Assembly (NCBI RefSeq): GCF_002953215.1
Contig: NZ_CP026378.1
Location: forward strand, 4,074,540-4,138,539
Direction of reading: 5' to 3'
Length of the DNA: 64,000 nt
From: Mixta calida
GTDB taxonomy: Bacteria > Pseudomonadota > Gammaproteobacteria > Enterobacterales > Enterobacteriaceae
Part shown: positions 43,470 to 53,033 of the stretch, piece after piece
Layout of the letters: every line of letters starts with the position of its first letter
Position numbering within the stretch: position 1 is the first letter of the stretch
Translations under genes and position numbers: made by a program
The notes under the pieces: generated by a model
The model's database searches: none
Seen by the model: only the letters and a program-made list of their open reading frames with translations
Told to the model about the DNA's origin: nothing

Positions 43470-45740
43470 TTATGCGTTTTCCTCACGCAGCTTGCGCGCC
43501 GCCTGCACCATGTTGGCCAGCGCCAGGCGGGTTTCAGTCCAGCCGCGCGTTTTCAGGCCGCAGTCCGGGTTGACCCACAGACGCTCAACCGGAATACGCT
43601 TCGCCGCTTTACGCAGCAGCGCCTCGATCCACTCGACGTCAGGCACGTTCGGCGAGTGAATGTCATACACGCCTGGGCCGATTTCGTTCGGATAATCGAA
43701 CTCTTCAAACGACTCCAGCAGCTCCATATCAGAGCGTGAGGTTTCGATGGTAATCACATCGGCGTCCAGCGCGGCAATAGAATCCATGATGTCATTGAAC
43801 TCGCAATAACACATATGGGTATGGATCTGCGTATCGTCCTGCGCCACGGCGGCGTTAAGACGGAAAGCGTCCACCGCCCAGTTGAGATAGGCCGCCCAGT
43901 CAGATTTGCGCAGCGGCAACCCTTCGCGCAGCGCCGGTTCGTCAATCTGAATAATACCGATGCCCGCCTGCTCCAGATCCGCCACCTCATCGCGCAGCGC
44001 CAGCGCGATCTGTTTGGCGATGGTTTCACGCGACACGTCCTCACGCGGGAACGACCAGCAAAGAATCGTCACCGGGCCGGTCAGCATACCTTTTACCGGT
44101 TTGTCGGTCAGCGATTGGGCATACTTCGCCCACTCAACGGTAATCGGCTCAGGACGGCTGACGTCGCCGATAATCACCGGCGGCTTCACGCAGCGCGAAC
44201 CGTAGCTCTGCACCCAGCCGTTCTGGGTAAAGACAAAGCCGTCGAGATGCTCGCCAAAATACTCCACCATGTCGTTGCGCTCAGCTTCGCCATGCACCAG
44301 CACATCCAGCCCCAGACGCTCCTGTTCGACGATCGCTTGTTTGATATGCTCCGCAATGCCGGTGCGATAATGATTGCTGTCCAGACGACCCTGTTTGAAA
44401 TCGAGGCGCAGGCCACGGATCTCCGTCGTTTGTGGGAAAGAGCCGATGGTGGTGGTTGGCCAGGCGGGCAGGTTAAAGCGTTGACGCTGCGCTTTGGCGC
44501 GTTCGGCGTAGCTGCTTTGACGCTCGCTGTCCTGCGCGCTGATGGCTGCCAGACGCTGCGCCACTGCGGCGTTATGCACGCGTGTCGAACTGCGGCGGGC
44601 GCGGATGGGCGCGCTCCAGGCTTCCAGCGAGGCGGCGTCGTTGTTATTCAGCGCCTTGCTCAGCAGCGCCAGCTCGCCACACTTCTGTAGGGCGAACGAG
44701 AACCAGCTTTTTACTTCGTCATCCAGACGGGTTTCTGTGTTGAGATCGATCGGGCTGTGCAGCAACGAGCAGGAGGAGCCGATCCAGAGCTGCTGACGCT
44801 GCGCCGCCAGCGGCTGCAAACGCGTAAACCAGCTGCTCAGGTCGGCGCGCCAGACGTTGCGGCCATTGATCACGCCCAGAGAAAGCAGCCAGGAAGACGG
44901 TAACTGCGCGTTCAGCGTCGCGGCGTCATCCTTGCCGTGAACCAAATCGACATGCAGGCCCTGCACCGGCAGTTCACGAATGGTTGCAATATTCTGACCG
45001 ATGCTGTCGAAGTAGGTCGTCAGCAGCAGCTTGCTGTGGCCCTGCAACGCCTGATAAGCGGGCTTAAAGGCCTCCAGCCACGCCTGCGGCAGCTCCAGCA
45101 CCAGCGCAGGCTCATCAATCTGCACCCATTCGATATCGCGCTTCGCCAGTTCCGCCAGCACCTGCTGGTAAACCGGCAAAATATCATTCAGCAGGCTCAG
45201 ACGATCGAACTGTTCGCCCTTCACCTTGCCCAGCCACAGGTAGGTCACCGGGCCAAGCAGCACCGGCTTCACTTTGTGGCCCAGCGCCAGCGCTTCGTCC
45301 ACTTCATCCAGCAGCTGCGTCCAGCTCAGACGGAACTGCTGCCCTTTCGTGAACTCCGGCACCATATAGTGATAGTTGGTATTGAACCATTTGGTCATTT
45401 CCGCTGCTGCCGCCGGTTCGCCGGTCGGCGCGCGACCGCGTCCGATGCGGAACAGCGTATCCAGATCGACGGCGCCATTTTTATTCTGATGACGTGCCGG
45501 CACGTTGCCCAGCAGCAGGCTGGTGGTCAGTACATGATCATACCAGGCGAAATCGCCCACCGGCACGATATCCACCCCAGCGTCTTTCTGCTGCTGCCAG
45601 TGGCGGGCGCGAAGTTCACGTCCAACCGCCAGCAGCTCTTCCTGGCTGCTGTTGCCAGCCCAATAGCTTTCCTGCGCTTTTTTCAGTTCGCGGCGCAGGC
45701 CGACGCGGGGAAAGCCGAGCGTATGATTCAGAATAGTCAT
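43470..45740 (-). CDS. metE: Cobalamin-independent methionine synthase
   Basis: Transfers a methyl group from 5-methyl-tetrahydropteroyltriglutamate to homocysteine, the last step of methionine synthesis without B12. It has 756 residues and two related barrels. The zinc ligands His and Cys are in HMCYCEFN near residue 641 and the last Cys is in [11 protein letters not shown] near residue 726. metR lies divergently upstream, with a MetJ operator between. Confidence 0.98.
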   Translation of the reverse strand: MTILNHTLGFPRVGLRRELKKAQESYWAGNSSQEELLAVGRELRARHWQQQKDAGVDIVPVGDFAWYDHVLTTSLLLGNVPARHQNKNGAVDLDTLFRIGRGRAPTGEPAAAAEMTKWFNTNYHYMVPEFTKGQQFRLSWTQLLDEVDEALALGHKVKPVLLGPVTYLWLGKVKGEQFDRLSLLNDILPVYQQVLAELAKRDIEWVQIDEPALVLELPQAWLEAFKPAYQALQGHSKLLLTTYFDSIGQNIATIRELPVQGLHVDLVHGKDDAATLNAQLPSSWLLSLGVINGRNVWRADLSSWFTRLQPLAAQRQQLWIGSSCSLLHSPIDLNTETRLDDEVKSWFSFALQKCGELALLSKALNNNDAASLEAWSAPIRARRSSTRVHNAAVAQRLAAISAQDSERQSSYAERAKAQRQRFNLPAWPTTTIGSFPQTTEIRGLRLDFKQGRLDSNHYRTGIAEHIKQAIVEQERLGLDVLVHGEAERNDMVEYFGEHLDGFVFTQNGWVQSYGSRCVKPPVIIGDVSRPEPITVEWAKYAQSLTDKPVKGMLTGPVTILCWSFPREDVSRETIAKQIALALRDEVADLEQAGIGIIQIDEPALREGLPLRKSDWAAYLNWAVDAFRLNAAVAQDDTQIHTHMCYCEFNDIMDSIAALDADVITIETSRSDMELLESFEEFDYPNEIGPGVYDIHSPNVPDVEWIEALLRKAAKRIPVERLWVNPDCGLKTRGWTETRLALANMVQAARKLREENA

Positions 45741-45876
45741 GCTGTTTCTCCATCGAAATTCATTAATTTGGCGCGGACGGCGCGGTCAGTTTACGTACGG
45801 CCAGCGTTAAGCAACCGGGGCGAGCCGCAGTTCGCAGGTTGCGAACCCTGCCCAAACGTAAAATGACCCGCTGCCA

Positions 45877-45900
45877 AGATGTTTAGCCGTCCAGATGTTT
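45877..45900. promoter_or_regulatory. MetJ operator between metE and metR
   Basis: Three contiguous 8-bp met boxes, AGATGTTT-AGCCGTCC-AGATGTTT, are set in phase; the consensus is AGACGTCT. MetJ with S-adenosylmethionine should bind here and repress metR and/or metE. Confidence 0.75.
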
Positions 45901-45972
45901 ACACCGCTATAATCTGCAGGTACTGTATATTCCTCAAGCGCAAATTGTTCATTGTCGATGTGAAGGACTCTC

Positions 45973-46896
45973 ATGATCGAAATCAGGCACCTGCGAACGT
46001 TGCAGGCTCTCAGGCATACCGGCTCTCTGGCCGCAGCGGCGGCGCAGCTTCATCAAACTCAGTCGGCGTTATCTCATCAGTTCAGCGATCTTGAGCAGCG
46101 CCTCGGTTTCCGCCTGTTTGTGCGTAAAAGTCAGCCGCTGCGCTTTACGCCGCAGGGTGAGATCCTGTTACAGCTCGCGGAGCAGGTTCTGCCGCAGATT
46201 CAGCAGGCGTTGCAGGCCTGTCATGAGCCGCATCAGACGACGCTGCGCATCGCCATTGAGTGCCACAGCTGCATCCAGTGGCTGACGCCAGCGCTGGATA
46301 CATTCCGTCAAAGCTGGCCGCAGGTAGTGATGGATTTTAAATCGGGCGTCACCTTCGATCCGCAGCCTGCGCTACAGCAGGGCGAGCTGGATGTGGTGCT
46401 GACCTCCGATATCCTGCCGCGCAGCGGTCTGCACTATTCGCCGATGTTCGATTTCGAAGTGCGTCTGGTGCTGGCGCCGGATCATCCGCTGGCGCGCGTC
46501 GGCGTGATTACGCCGGAGGATCTCGCTCAGGAAGTATTAATGATCTATCCGGTGCAGCGTCAGCGTCTCGATATCTGGCGGCATTTTTTACAGCCCGCCA
46601 GCGTCAGCCCGACGCTGAAAAGCGTCGATAACACGCTGCTGCTGGTACAGATGGTCGCGGCGCATATGGGCATCGCCGCGCTGCCGCACTGGGTGGTGGA
46701 AAACTTCGAGCGTCAGGGCCTGATTGTGACAAAAACTCTGGGCGACGGGTTGTGGAGCCGCCTTTATGCGGCGGTCAGGGATGGTGAACAGCGGCAGCCG
46801 GTTATCGACGCCTTTATTCGCTCCGCGCGCCAGCATGCCTGCCAGCATCTCCCTTTTGTGCGCGACGCTTCACGTCATTCATCGCCGGTCGGTTAA
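45973..46896 (+). CDS. metR: LysR-type regulator MetR
   Basis: Activator of metE (and in E. coli metH), with homocysteine as co-effector. It has 307 residues. The N-terminal helix-turn-helix (about 1-60) reads [20 protein letters not shown], followed by the co-effector domain from about residue 90. The ATG follows AAGGA. It is divergent from metE, as in E. coli. Confidence 0.97.
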   Translation: MIEIRHLRTLQALRHTGSLAAAAAQLHQTQSALSHQFSDLEQRLGFRLFVRKSQPLRFTPQGEILLQLAEQVLPQIQQALQACHEPHQTTLRIAIECHSCIQWLTPALDTFRQSWPQVVMDFKSGVTFDPQPALQQGELDVVLTSDILPRSGLHYSPMFDFEVRLVLAPDHPLARVGVITPEDLAQEVLMIYPVQRQRLDIWRHFLQPASVSPTLKSVDNTLLLVQMVAAHMGIAALPHWVVENFERQGLIVTKTLGDGLWSRLYAAVRDGEQRQPVIDAFIRSARQHACQHLPFVRDASRHSSPVG

Positions 46897-46898
46897 TA

Positions 46899-46927
46899 TT
46901 TCCCGGTCGGTCCGCCCGGCCGGGAAA
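46899..46927 (+). terminator. Possible metR terminator
   Basis: TTTCCCGG, inner loop, CCGGGAAA directly after the metR stop codon. The tail on the plus strand is AATAAG rather than T, so termination is uncertain. Confidence 0.45.
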
Positions 46928-47001
46928 ATAAGTATATTTTCAAAAATGTAATATCCTCCTGATTATCAGTCATGTTTAATTAAAAGATGAATCTTAATTA
47001 A

Positions 47002-47029
47002 TTGACCCTTTAATCGCACAAAGCATAAT
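47002..47029 (+). promoter_or_regulatory. Promoter of the bacteriocin-like gene
   Basis: TTGACC and CATAAT are separated by 16 bp in an AT-rich stretch, 55 bp before the ATG of the 82-codon gene. A GAGGG ribosome site lies at about 47071-47075. Confidence 0.55.
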
Positions 47030-47083
47030 CCCTCAGGGAAAAAAGATTCCCGACATTAAAATATCAATTATGAGGGTTTAGAA

Positions 47084-47332
47084 ATGAAAGAATTATCTGT
47101 AATCGAAATCCAGGCTGTAAGCGGCGCAGGAAAAATTGAAGATTGTCTCTCATCTGTATTTGGAAATTTTTTTAGCGATGCAACTAAAGTACTGAATGGC
47201 GTATTTAACTTAGGTTATGAAGTAGAAGCTGCACAGCAAACCGGGCAGGATTTTGGCAGCCGTCTGGGTAAAGCGATCGAAGATGGTGTGAACAATATTC
47301 TTTCCCGCTTCAAGAAAGAAATTATTGGTTAA
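47084..47332 (+). CDS. Putative double-glycine-leader bacteriocin (class II microcin-like) precursor
   Basis: 82-residue peptide. Residues 1-16, MKELSVIEIQAVSGAG, look like the leader of class II microcins and bacteriocins (pattern M-[RK]-E-L-x4-[EQ]-x-V-S-G-[AG]-G), which is cut after the second glycine by a C39-peptidase ABC exporter. The predicted mature part (17-82) is amphipathic, with one Cys (21) and a glycine zipper G54-x3-G58-x3-G62 (TGQDFGSRLG). It ends in a basic stretch, SRFKKEIIG. GC content is about 39 percent by hand count, well below the GC-rich genes around it. No exporter, immunity or modification gene is adjacent. The leader type is recognised; activity is inference. Confidence 0.7.
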   Translation: MKELSVIEIQAVSGAGKIEDCLSSVFGNFFSDATKVLNGVFNLGYEVEAAQQTGQDFGSRLGKAIEDGVNNILSRFKKEIIG

Positions 47333-47336
47333 TTAA

Positions 47337-47370
47337 AAAGTACCGGATTCAACAATAAATCCGGTACTTT
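47337..47370. terminator. Terminator between the bacteriocin-like gene and yigM
   Basis: AAAGTACCGGATT, 8-nt loop, AATCCGGTACTTT is a perfect 13-bp stem placed 4 bp after the small gene's stop and 2 bp from the yigM stop. AT-rich outer pairs on both sides allow two-way use. Confidence 0.8.
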
Positions 47371-47372
47371 CT

Positions 47373-48221
47373 TTAGCGAAGAACCCAGCGACGATGTATC
47401 CATAACGAAGCGACAATCAGCCCACCGCCGATAATAAAAGGCGGCCAGTCCGGCTGCTCCTGCCAAATCGCCAGGTTTACCAACAGTCCCGCTGGCACAT
47501 GCATATTATTCATAATGCCCAGCGTGCCGGCATCAACCTGCGTCGCGCCGTAGTTCCACATAAAATAGCCCAGCCCGGAAGCGACAACGCCCAGCCAGAT
47601 CAGTATTCCCCATTGCAGATGCGTGGTCGGCAGTTTCTGCGGGTTGCCCCACAGAAACCAGGCGACGATCGCCACCAGCACCGCGCCGATATAAAACCAG
47701 GAAAAGGCGGTATGCTGCGGCATCGGGCGTGTTTCCTGTAAACGTTTGTACCCGACCATCCCGACGGCAAAGCAGATATTGGCCAGCTGCACCAGCAGCA
47801 GGCCGGTCCAGAAATGCTCGCTCAGCTGGTCGTAGCGAATAATCGCTGCGCCGATCACCGCCAGCAGCGCGCTGAGCGCATAGCCGATGCGCACGCCACG
47901 ACCACTAATCAGGTCATATATCAGCGTGACGTACAGCGGCGTCATAACGGTAAACAGCAGGAATTCCGGCACGCTAAGATAGAGATACGCCTCAAAACTC
48001 AGCAGATACATAATGCCGAGCTGCAACATCCCGACCAGCATATAGAGCAGCAGCGTAGAGGCGCGATAGCCGCGCCAGCGCAGGAACGGCAGAAATACCA
48101 GCGCCGCCAGCGCCAGGCGCACCAACACGGAAAAAACGCTGTCCACCTGCCCCGCCAGATAAACGCCAATCAGGCTGAACGAAAAGGCCCACAAAATAGT
48201 AGTAATAATCAGTAATGCCAC
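47373..48221 (-). CDS. yigM: Biotin transporter of the EamA family
   Basis: 282-residue membrane protein with about ten helices and two EamA/DMT repeats. It aligns closely to E. coli YigM (BioP), the energy-coupled biotin importer, including YMLVGMLQLGIMYLLSFEAY and GATQVDAGTLGIMNNMHVPA. In E. coli it is directly next to metR; here the bacteriocin-like gene separates them. Imported biotin is used by BirA, encoded at 16 kb. Confidence 0.93.
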   Translation of the reverse strand: MALLIITTILWAFSFSLIGVYLAGQVDSVFSVLVRLALAALVFLPFLRWRGYRASTLLLYMLVGMLQLGIMYLLSFEAYLYLSVPEFLLFTVMTPLYVTLIYDLISGRGVRIGYALSALLAVIGAAIIRYDQLSEHFWTGLLLVQLANICFAVGMVGYKRLQETRPMPQHTAFSWFYIGAVLVAIVAWFLWGNPQKLPTTHLQWGILIWLGVVASGLGYFMWNYGATQVDAGTLGIMNNMHVPAGLLVNLAIWQEQPDWPPFIIGGGLIVASLWIHRRWVLR

Positions 48222-48401
48222 AGTTGATGTCTCCAGCTAAACAGGCGGCTATTGTAGCGGAATGTTCGCTGCGCCTGGCGACTTAGTGGTTGACATCTGT
48301 TCTTATTTTGCGCAAAAGCGCCTCCTGATACTCCTGTGGCAGTCCTTAACTGGCCCGCTCTGGCGCCCTACCACGCCGCACTACCCTGTATGGCGCCTTT
48401 T

Positions 48402-48417
48402 TGTGACATCGGTTACA
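48402..48417 (+). promoter_or_regulatory. CRP-like site upstream of glpT
   Basis: TGTGA-CATCGG-TTACA. A possible -10 box TAACAT at 48437-48442 would place the site centre near -40, suitable for class II activation. Confidence 0.45.
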
Positions 48418-48422
48418 ACCCT

Positions 48423-48440
48423 TTGTCATAAAACTGTAAC
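48423..48440 (+). promoter_or_regulatory. Candidate Pho box upstream of glpT
   Basis: TTGTCAT-AAAA-CTGTAAC matches the PhoB direct-repeat consensus CTGTCAT-N4-CTGTCAY in 6 of 7 positions in each half, with the correct 4-bp spacer. It lies 136 bp before the glpT start. The rest of the 355-bp yigM-glpT gap shows no gene. Confidence 0.55.
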
Positions 48441-48576
48441 ATTTGCGCTTTACCTCACAGTCAATTTCATCCTCAACCACTATTCTTTGCGCGAAATAGA
48501 ACATCGGGCAAAAAAATGCCCCTTTTCGCTCATTTTATGCGTGTTTAAAAACATTCTCGCCTCTGGAGGCCTTTTT

Positions 48577-49932
48577 ATGCTTAGCATTTTTAAGCCAGCA
48601 CCACACCAATCCCGCGTGGCGGCGGATCGCACCGATCCGCTTTACCGCCGTCTGCGTTGGCAGATCTTTATCGGCATCTTTTTCGGTTACGCCGCCTACT
48701 ATCTGGTACGAAAAAACTTCGCGCTGGCCATGCCTTATCTGGTGGAGCAAGGCTTTTCACGCGGCGATCTCGGCTTTGCCCTCTCCGGCATCTCCATTGC
48801 CTATGGCTTTTCGAAATTTATTATGGGTTCGGTCTCCGACCGCTCAAATCCACGCGTTTTCCTGCCCGCCGGCCTGATAATGGCGGCGCTGGTGATGCTG
48901 GTGATGGGCTTTGTTCCCTGGGCCACCTCCAGCATTATGATTATGTTCACGCTGCTGTTTGTTTGCGGCTGGTTTCAGGGCATGGGCTGGCCGCCTTGCG
49001 GACGCACTATGGTTCACTGGTGGTCTCAGAAAGAGCGCGGCGGCATCGTCTCGGTCTGGAACTGCGCGCATAACGTCGGCGGCGGCATCCCCCCACTGCT
49101 GTTTCTGCTTGGTATGGCCTGGTTCAACGACTGGAAGGCGGCGCTTTACATGCCCGCGTTCGCCGCAATTGTCGTCGCGCTGATTGCTTTTGCGCTGATG
49201 CGCGATACGCCGCAGTCGTGCGGTCTGCCGCCGATTGAAGAGTATAAAAACGATTATCCGCCCGATTATAACGAGCAGCACGAACAAGAGCTGACGGCGA
49301 AACAGATCTTTATGCAGTACGTGCTGCCCAACAAACTGCTGTGGTATATCGCGCTGGCGAACGTTTTTGTCTACCTGCTGCGCTACGGTATTCTCGACTG
49401 GTCGCCGACCTACCTGAAGGAAGTGAAGCACTTTGCGCTGGATAAATCCTCCTGGACCTATTTTCTCTACGAATATGCAGGCATTCCCGGCACGCTGCTG
49501 TGCGGCTGGATGTCGGATAAGGTATTCAAAGGCAACCGCGGCGCGACCGGCGTATTTTTTATGGTGTTGGTGACCATCGCCACCGTCATTTACTGGCTCA
49601 ACCCGGTTGGCAATCCGGGCGTGGATATGGCCTGTATGATCGTTATCGGCTTCCTGATTTACGGCCCGGTAATGCTTATCGGCCTGCATGCGCTGGAGCT
49701 GGCGCCGAAAAAGGCGGCGGGCACCGCGGCGGGCTTTACCGGCCTGTTTGGTTATCTTGGCGGCTCCGTCGCGGCAAGCGCGATTGTCGGTTATACCGTG
49801 GACTATTTCGGCTGGGACGGCGGTTTTCTGATTATGATCGGCGGCTGCGTGCTGGCGGTGATCCTGCTGCTGCTGACCATGCTGAGCGAGACTAAGCACA
49901 AACGCCAGATGCAGCATGAGGGTGAAAAATGA
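48577..49932 (+). CDS. glpT: Glycerol-3-phosphate:phosphate antiporter
   Basis: Inner-membrane MFS antiporter, 451 residues with 12 helices, which imports sn-glycerol-3-phosphate in exchange for phosphate and also takes up fosfomycin. Arg45 in [10 protein letters not shown] and a second substrate Arg in [14 protein letters not shown] are present, with the MFS loop [12 protein letters not shown]. The start [12 protein letters not shown] follows TGGAGG; longer in-frame starts upstream are rejected. It is coupled to glpQ. In E. coli glpTQ is at a different locus next to glpABC, which is not seen here. Confidence 0.97.
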   Translation: MLSIFKPAPHQSRVAADRTDPLYRRLRWQIFIGIFFGYAAYYLVRKNFALAMPYLVEQGFSRGDLGFALSGISIAYGFSKFIMGSVSDRSNPRVFLPAGLIMAALVMLVMGFVPWATSSIMIMFTLLFVCGWFQGMGWPPCGRTMVHWWSQKERGGIVSVWNCAHNVGGGIPPLLFLLGMAWFNDWKAALYMPAFAAIVVALIAFALMRDTPQSCGLPPIEEYKNDYPPDYNEQHEQELTAKQIFMQYVLPNKLLWYIALANVFVYLLRYGILDWSPTYLKEVKHFALDKSSWTYFLYEYAGIPGTLLCGWMSDKVFKGNRGATGVFFMVLVTIATVIYWLNPVGNPGVDMACMIVIGFLIYGPVMLIGLHALELAPKKAAGTAAGFTGLFGYLGGSVAASAIVGYTVDYFGWDGGFLIMIGGCVLAVILLLLTMLSETKHKRQMQHEGEK

Positions 49933-50983
49933 AAGCAAAACGGTTAATCGCGACGGCGCTGCTCGCCGTCGCCTGCGGCGTCAACGCGCAGGGGCCTGAC
50001 AAGATCGTTATCGCGCACCGGGGGCCAGCGGCTACCTGCCTGAACATACGCTGCCCGCCAAGGCGATGGCCTATGCGCAGGGTGCGGACTTTCTTGAGCA
50101 GGATCTGGTGATGACCAAAGACGATCGGCTGGTGGTGCTGCACGATCACTATCTCGATCGCGTTACCGATGTCGCCGAACGTTTTCCCCAGCGCGCGCGT
50201 AAGGATGGTCGCTACTACGCCATCGATTTCACGCTGGCGGAGATTAAAAGCCTGAATTTCACCGAAGGCTTTAAGCTGGTGGGAGGCAAGAAGGTGCAGA
50301 CCTGGCCTGGCCGCTTCCCAATGAACACCTCCTCTTTTCACATTCATACTTTTGAAGAGGAAATTGAGTTTATTCAGGGGTTAAATCATTCAACCGGCCG
50401 CAATATCGGCATCTATCCTGAGATCAAAGCGCCCTGGTTTCATCATCAGGAAGGCAAAGATATCGCCAGCGCGGTGTTGCAGACGCTGAAGCGTTATGGT
50501 TACAGCGGCCGTCAGGATAAGGTCTGGCTACAGTGCTTCGATTTTAATGAGCTGAAGCGCATTAAAACCGAACTGGAGCCGAAAATGGGTATGGATCTGC
50601 GGCTGGTGCAGCTGATTACCGAAACCGATTCGCATGAAACGGAAGAGTTGCGCGAAGGCAAATGGGTGAACTACAGCTACGATTGGATGTTTAAGCCAGG
50701 CGCGATGAAAGAGCTGGCGAAGCATGTAGACGGCATCGGCCCCGATTATCATGAGTTGTTCAGCGCCGATTCAAAGCCGGGCGCGGTACGTCTGACGCCG
50801 CTGGCGCAGGAAGCGCACGCCAGCCATTTGCAAATCCATCCCTATACGGTGCGCGCCGACCAGCTGCCCGACTGGGCTACGGACGTGAATCAGCTGTATG
50901 ACGCGCTTTATAACCGGGCGCAGGTGGAAGGACTGTTTACCGATTTCCCCGATAAGGCGGTTCAGTTCCTGCAGCGACAGTAA
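49929..50983 (+). pseudogene. glpQ: Periplasmic glycerophosphodiester phosphodiesterase, frameshifted
   Basis: GlpQ hydrolyses glycerophosphodiesters in the periplasm to glycerol-3-phosphate for GlpT. A Sec signal peptide ([20 protein letters not shown]) and KIVIAHRG are read in one frame. From 50025 the rest continues in another frame, starting ASGYLPEHTLPAKAMAYAQG. A single base is missing in the G run at 50020-50024, where six G would restore about 351 residues. Downstream catalytic and fold regions (EQDLVMTKDD, YPEIKAPWFHHQEGKD, LFTDFPDKAV) are intact. The ATG overlaps the glpT stop. It is either a recent pseudogene or a sequence error. Confidence 0.9.
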
Positions 50984-51063
50984 ATCTGGCAGAGTTGCGT
51001 TTCTCTTTCCGACGCTGCAAAGCGCCTGTGTCGAAAGATAAAAGCGGGAACGCTCAATAAATC

Positions 51064-51087
51064 AGGCGGCCGTGGGCCGCCTTTTTT
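51064..51087 (+). terminator. glpTQ terminator
   Basis: AGGCGGCC, loop, GGCCGCCT followed by TTTTT, 81 bp after the glpQ stop and just before the convergent yigL stop. Confidence 0.85.
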
Positions 51088-51091
51088 ACAC

Positions 51092-51892
51092 TCAGGCAAG
51101 GAATAGCTGGCGCAGCGTGCGCGGCACCGCATCTTCCGCGTTGCTGCCAATCACTTCCAGCTCCGGCAGCAGATCTTTCAGACGCTGATGGGCATTACGC
51201 ATGATGTAGCCTTTACCAGCCATAATCAGCATCTCTTTATCGTTCATACCGTCGCCGAAGGCGATAGCGTTTTCCAGCGAATAGCCCAACAGCTTCGAGA
51301 CCTCTTCCAGCGCATGGCCTTTCGACACGCCGCCCGCCATCACTTCCAGGCAGGTGGGGAAAGAGAAGCTGACATTCACCCGATCGCCCCAGCGCGCCAC
51401 AATCGCTTCTTCCAGCGGCACGAGTTTTTCAGCGTCGTCGCAGATAAAGAAGACCTTGCTGATGCCGTCAGTCGGCAGCAGACCCGGCTGATAAACCTGA
51501 TAAGTAAACACCGACTCACGGAAATAGCGTTCTTCCTCCGGGCGGTGCCGGTTCAGAAACCATTCATCATCGCGGTAAACGTTAGTAAGGATATCGGGAT
51601 CGTCATACTTCAGCGCATAAAGATCGCGGGCGATATCTTCATCAAGGTTGTGGCTGAAGATCAGCTCGCCAGCGGTGTTATGCACGCGCGCGCCGTTAGA
51701 GGTGATCATATAGGCTTCGATTTCCAGATTATCACGCATCTGCGAAACATCGACATGATGACGGCCGGTGGCGAAAACGAAATGTACGCCGCGCGCTGTC
51801 AGTAGCCGGAGCGTTTCTTTAGTGTAGGGCGTTAAACGATGATCGGGAGAAAGCAGGGTGCCATCCAGATCGGAAGCAACAACATGGTACAT
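51092..51892 (-). CDS. yigL: HAD-family sugar/pyridoxal phosphate phosphatase
   Basis: Cof-type HAD phosphatase, 266 residues, equal to E. coli YigL, which acts on pyridoxal phosphate and on sugar phosphates that accumulate in glucose-phosphate stress. Motif I is DLDGTLLSPD (8-17), motif II ITSNGARV, and the C-terminal motifs are GGVSKGHAL and FGDGMNDKEML. It is 48 bp downstream of pldB. Confidence 0.96.
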   Translation of the reverse strand: MYHVVASDLDGTLLSPDHRLTPYTKETLRLLTARGVHFVFATGRHHVDVSQMRDNLEIEAYMITSNGARVHNTAGELIFSHNLDEDIARDLYALKYDDPDILTNVYRDDEWFLNRHRPEEERYFRESVFTYQVYQPGLLPTDGISKVFFICDDAEKLVPLEEAIVARWGDRVNVSFSFPTCLEVMAGGVSKGHALEEVSKLLGYSLENAIAFGDGMNDKEMLIMAGKGYIMRNAHQRLKDLLPELEVIGSNAEDAVPRTLRQLFLA

Positions 51893-51940
51893 GCAAACCT
51901 CTGGTATCGAAGAGAGTGGTAACGTTCTGAGTGGTGCAAT

Positions 51941-52933
51941 TTAATCATGCCGCTCGAAAAAATTGACGATGGCATGTAAAGCTTCGGCGCGCATGGCGTC
52001 TTTTTCAAACAGGATCTCATGACGCGCGCCTGCAATAACATAGGGCTTTCCGCCTTCGCAGGGATGACCGGCGGCCTGCATCGCCGCGCAGAAGAGATCC
52101 TGCGAACGGTTATCGACCACTTTGTCATCCCCGGCCTGCAACAGCAGCAGCGGCGTAGTAATCGCTGCCGCTTTTTTCAGGACATTCTGCCCCGCCTGAA
52201 TGCCTTCGCGCACCCAATGGTAAGTTGGCCCGCCAACCCGAATCGCGGGATCGTCTGCATAAAAACGCAGGTTGCGCTTATAACGTTCGCGGCTGTGCGT
52301 CAGTTCGTTCAGGCTGAACGGCCGCGCACGCCAGCGACCGGTTCCCAGGGCGTAGCCGTCACGCATTGCCGGACGTTTTTCCGCCCAGTCAAGAATGCGG
52401 TGCGCCATCCAGGCAGGCATCGGCAGGTAAATGCCAAACATCGGCGAAGCCAGCACCGCCGCGTTAAACGCCGTGGGATTGCGTGCCAGCAGCAGCGTTA
52501 AAATAGCGCCGCCCATCGAGTGCGCCAGGGCATAGCGACGGCGGTAGTGGCCAGCGATCAGCTCTTTCAGGCAGAGTGTTTCCAGATCATCGACATAATG
52601 TTCGAAATGAACGACGTGTCCCCGATGGGCATCTTTCAACAGCCTGCCGGATCGCCCCTGCCCGCGGTGATCGACAATCACGATATCATAGCCGCAGTGC
52701 CAGAGGTCGTAAGCCAGTTCCGGGTATTTAACGTAGCTTTCAATACGGCCGGGCACGATGAGTATGACTTTGTCGTGTTCCGGCGATGTGAAGCGCACAT
52801 AGCGGATCGGGACGTTTTCGATGCCGGTGAATTCGCATTCTTCGCGTTGACGCCAGAAATCAAGCAGCGGCCCGGTAGCAAAAGCGGCGAAAGCTTGTTC
52901 CCGTATTGGCCAGTGTTTTTTATGACTGGTCAT
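51941..52933 (-). CDS. pldB: Lysophospholipase L2
   Basis: Alpha/beta hydrolase that removes the acyl chain of lysophospholipids at the inner membrane. It has 330 residues. The nucleophile elbow AHSMGGAIL is near residue 137, and the oxyanion/glycine region SGRLL follows DHRGQGR. A C-terminal His in GARHEILFEKD completes the triad. It is divergent from rhtB. Confidence 0.96.
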   Translation of the reverse strand: MTSHKKHWPIREQAFAAFATGPLLDFWRQREECEFTGIENVPIRYVRFTSPEHDKVILIVPGRIESYVKYPELAYDLWHCGYDIVIVDHRGQGRSGRLLKDAHRGHVVHFEHYVDDLETLCLKELIAGHYRRRYALAHSMGGAILTLLLARNPTAFNAAVLASPMFGIYLPMPAWMAHRILDWAEKRPAMRDGYALGTGRWRARPFSLNELTHSRERYKRNLRFYADDPAIRVGGPTYHWVREGIQAGQNVLKKAAAITTPLLLLQAGDDKVVDNRSQDLFCAAMQAAGHPCEGGKPYVIAGARHEILFEKDAMRAEALHAIVNFFERHD

Positions 52934-53033
52934 GGCTCGACTCCTTTAAACCTTCCGGCAAACAGCCGCCGTAGCGCAACCGCTGGCAATGGCGTATTGT
53001 GGCATAATTCTGCGCATTCAGGGAGTGTTACCC

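Noticed and set aside
46893..46973. 26-codon minus-strand frame after metR, with AGGAGGAT inside it
   Set aside because: It overlaps the metR end and its hairpin, has no ribosome site before its ATG, and the strong AGGAGG is followed only by a distant TTG. It could not be supported as an immunity gene.
48445..48576. GlpR operators upstream of glpT
   Set aside because: Several TTCG/CGAA-type half sites are present but none forms a convincing full operator by eye.
50010..50111. Programmed frameshift in glpQ
   Set aside because: The site is only a five-G run, with no stimulatory hairpin or internal ribosome site seen, and GlpQ is not known to use recoding. Deletion or sequence error is simpler.
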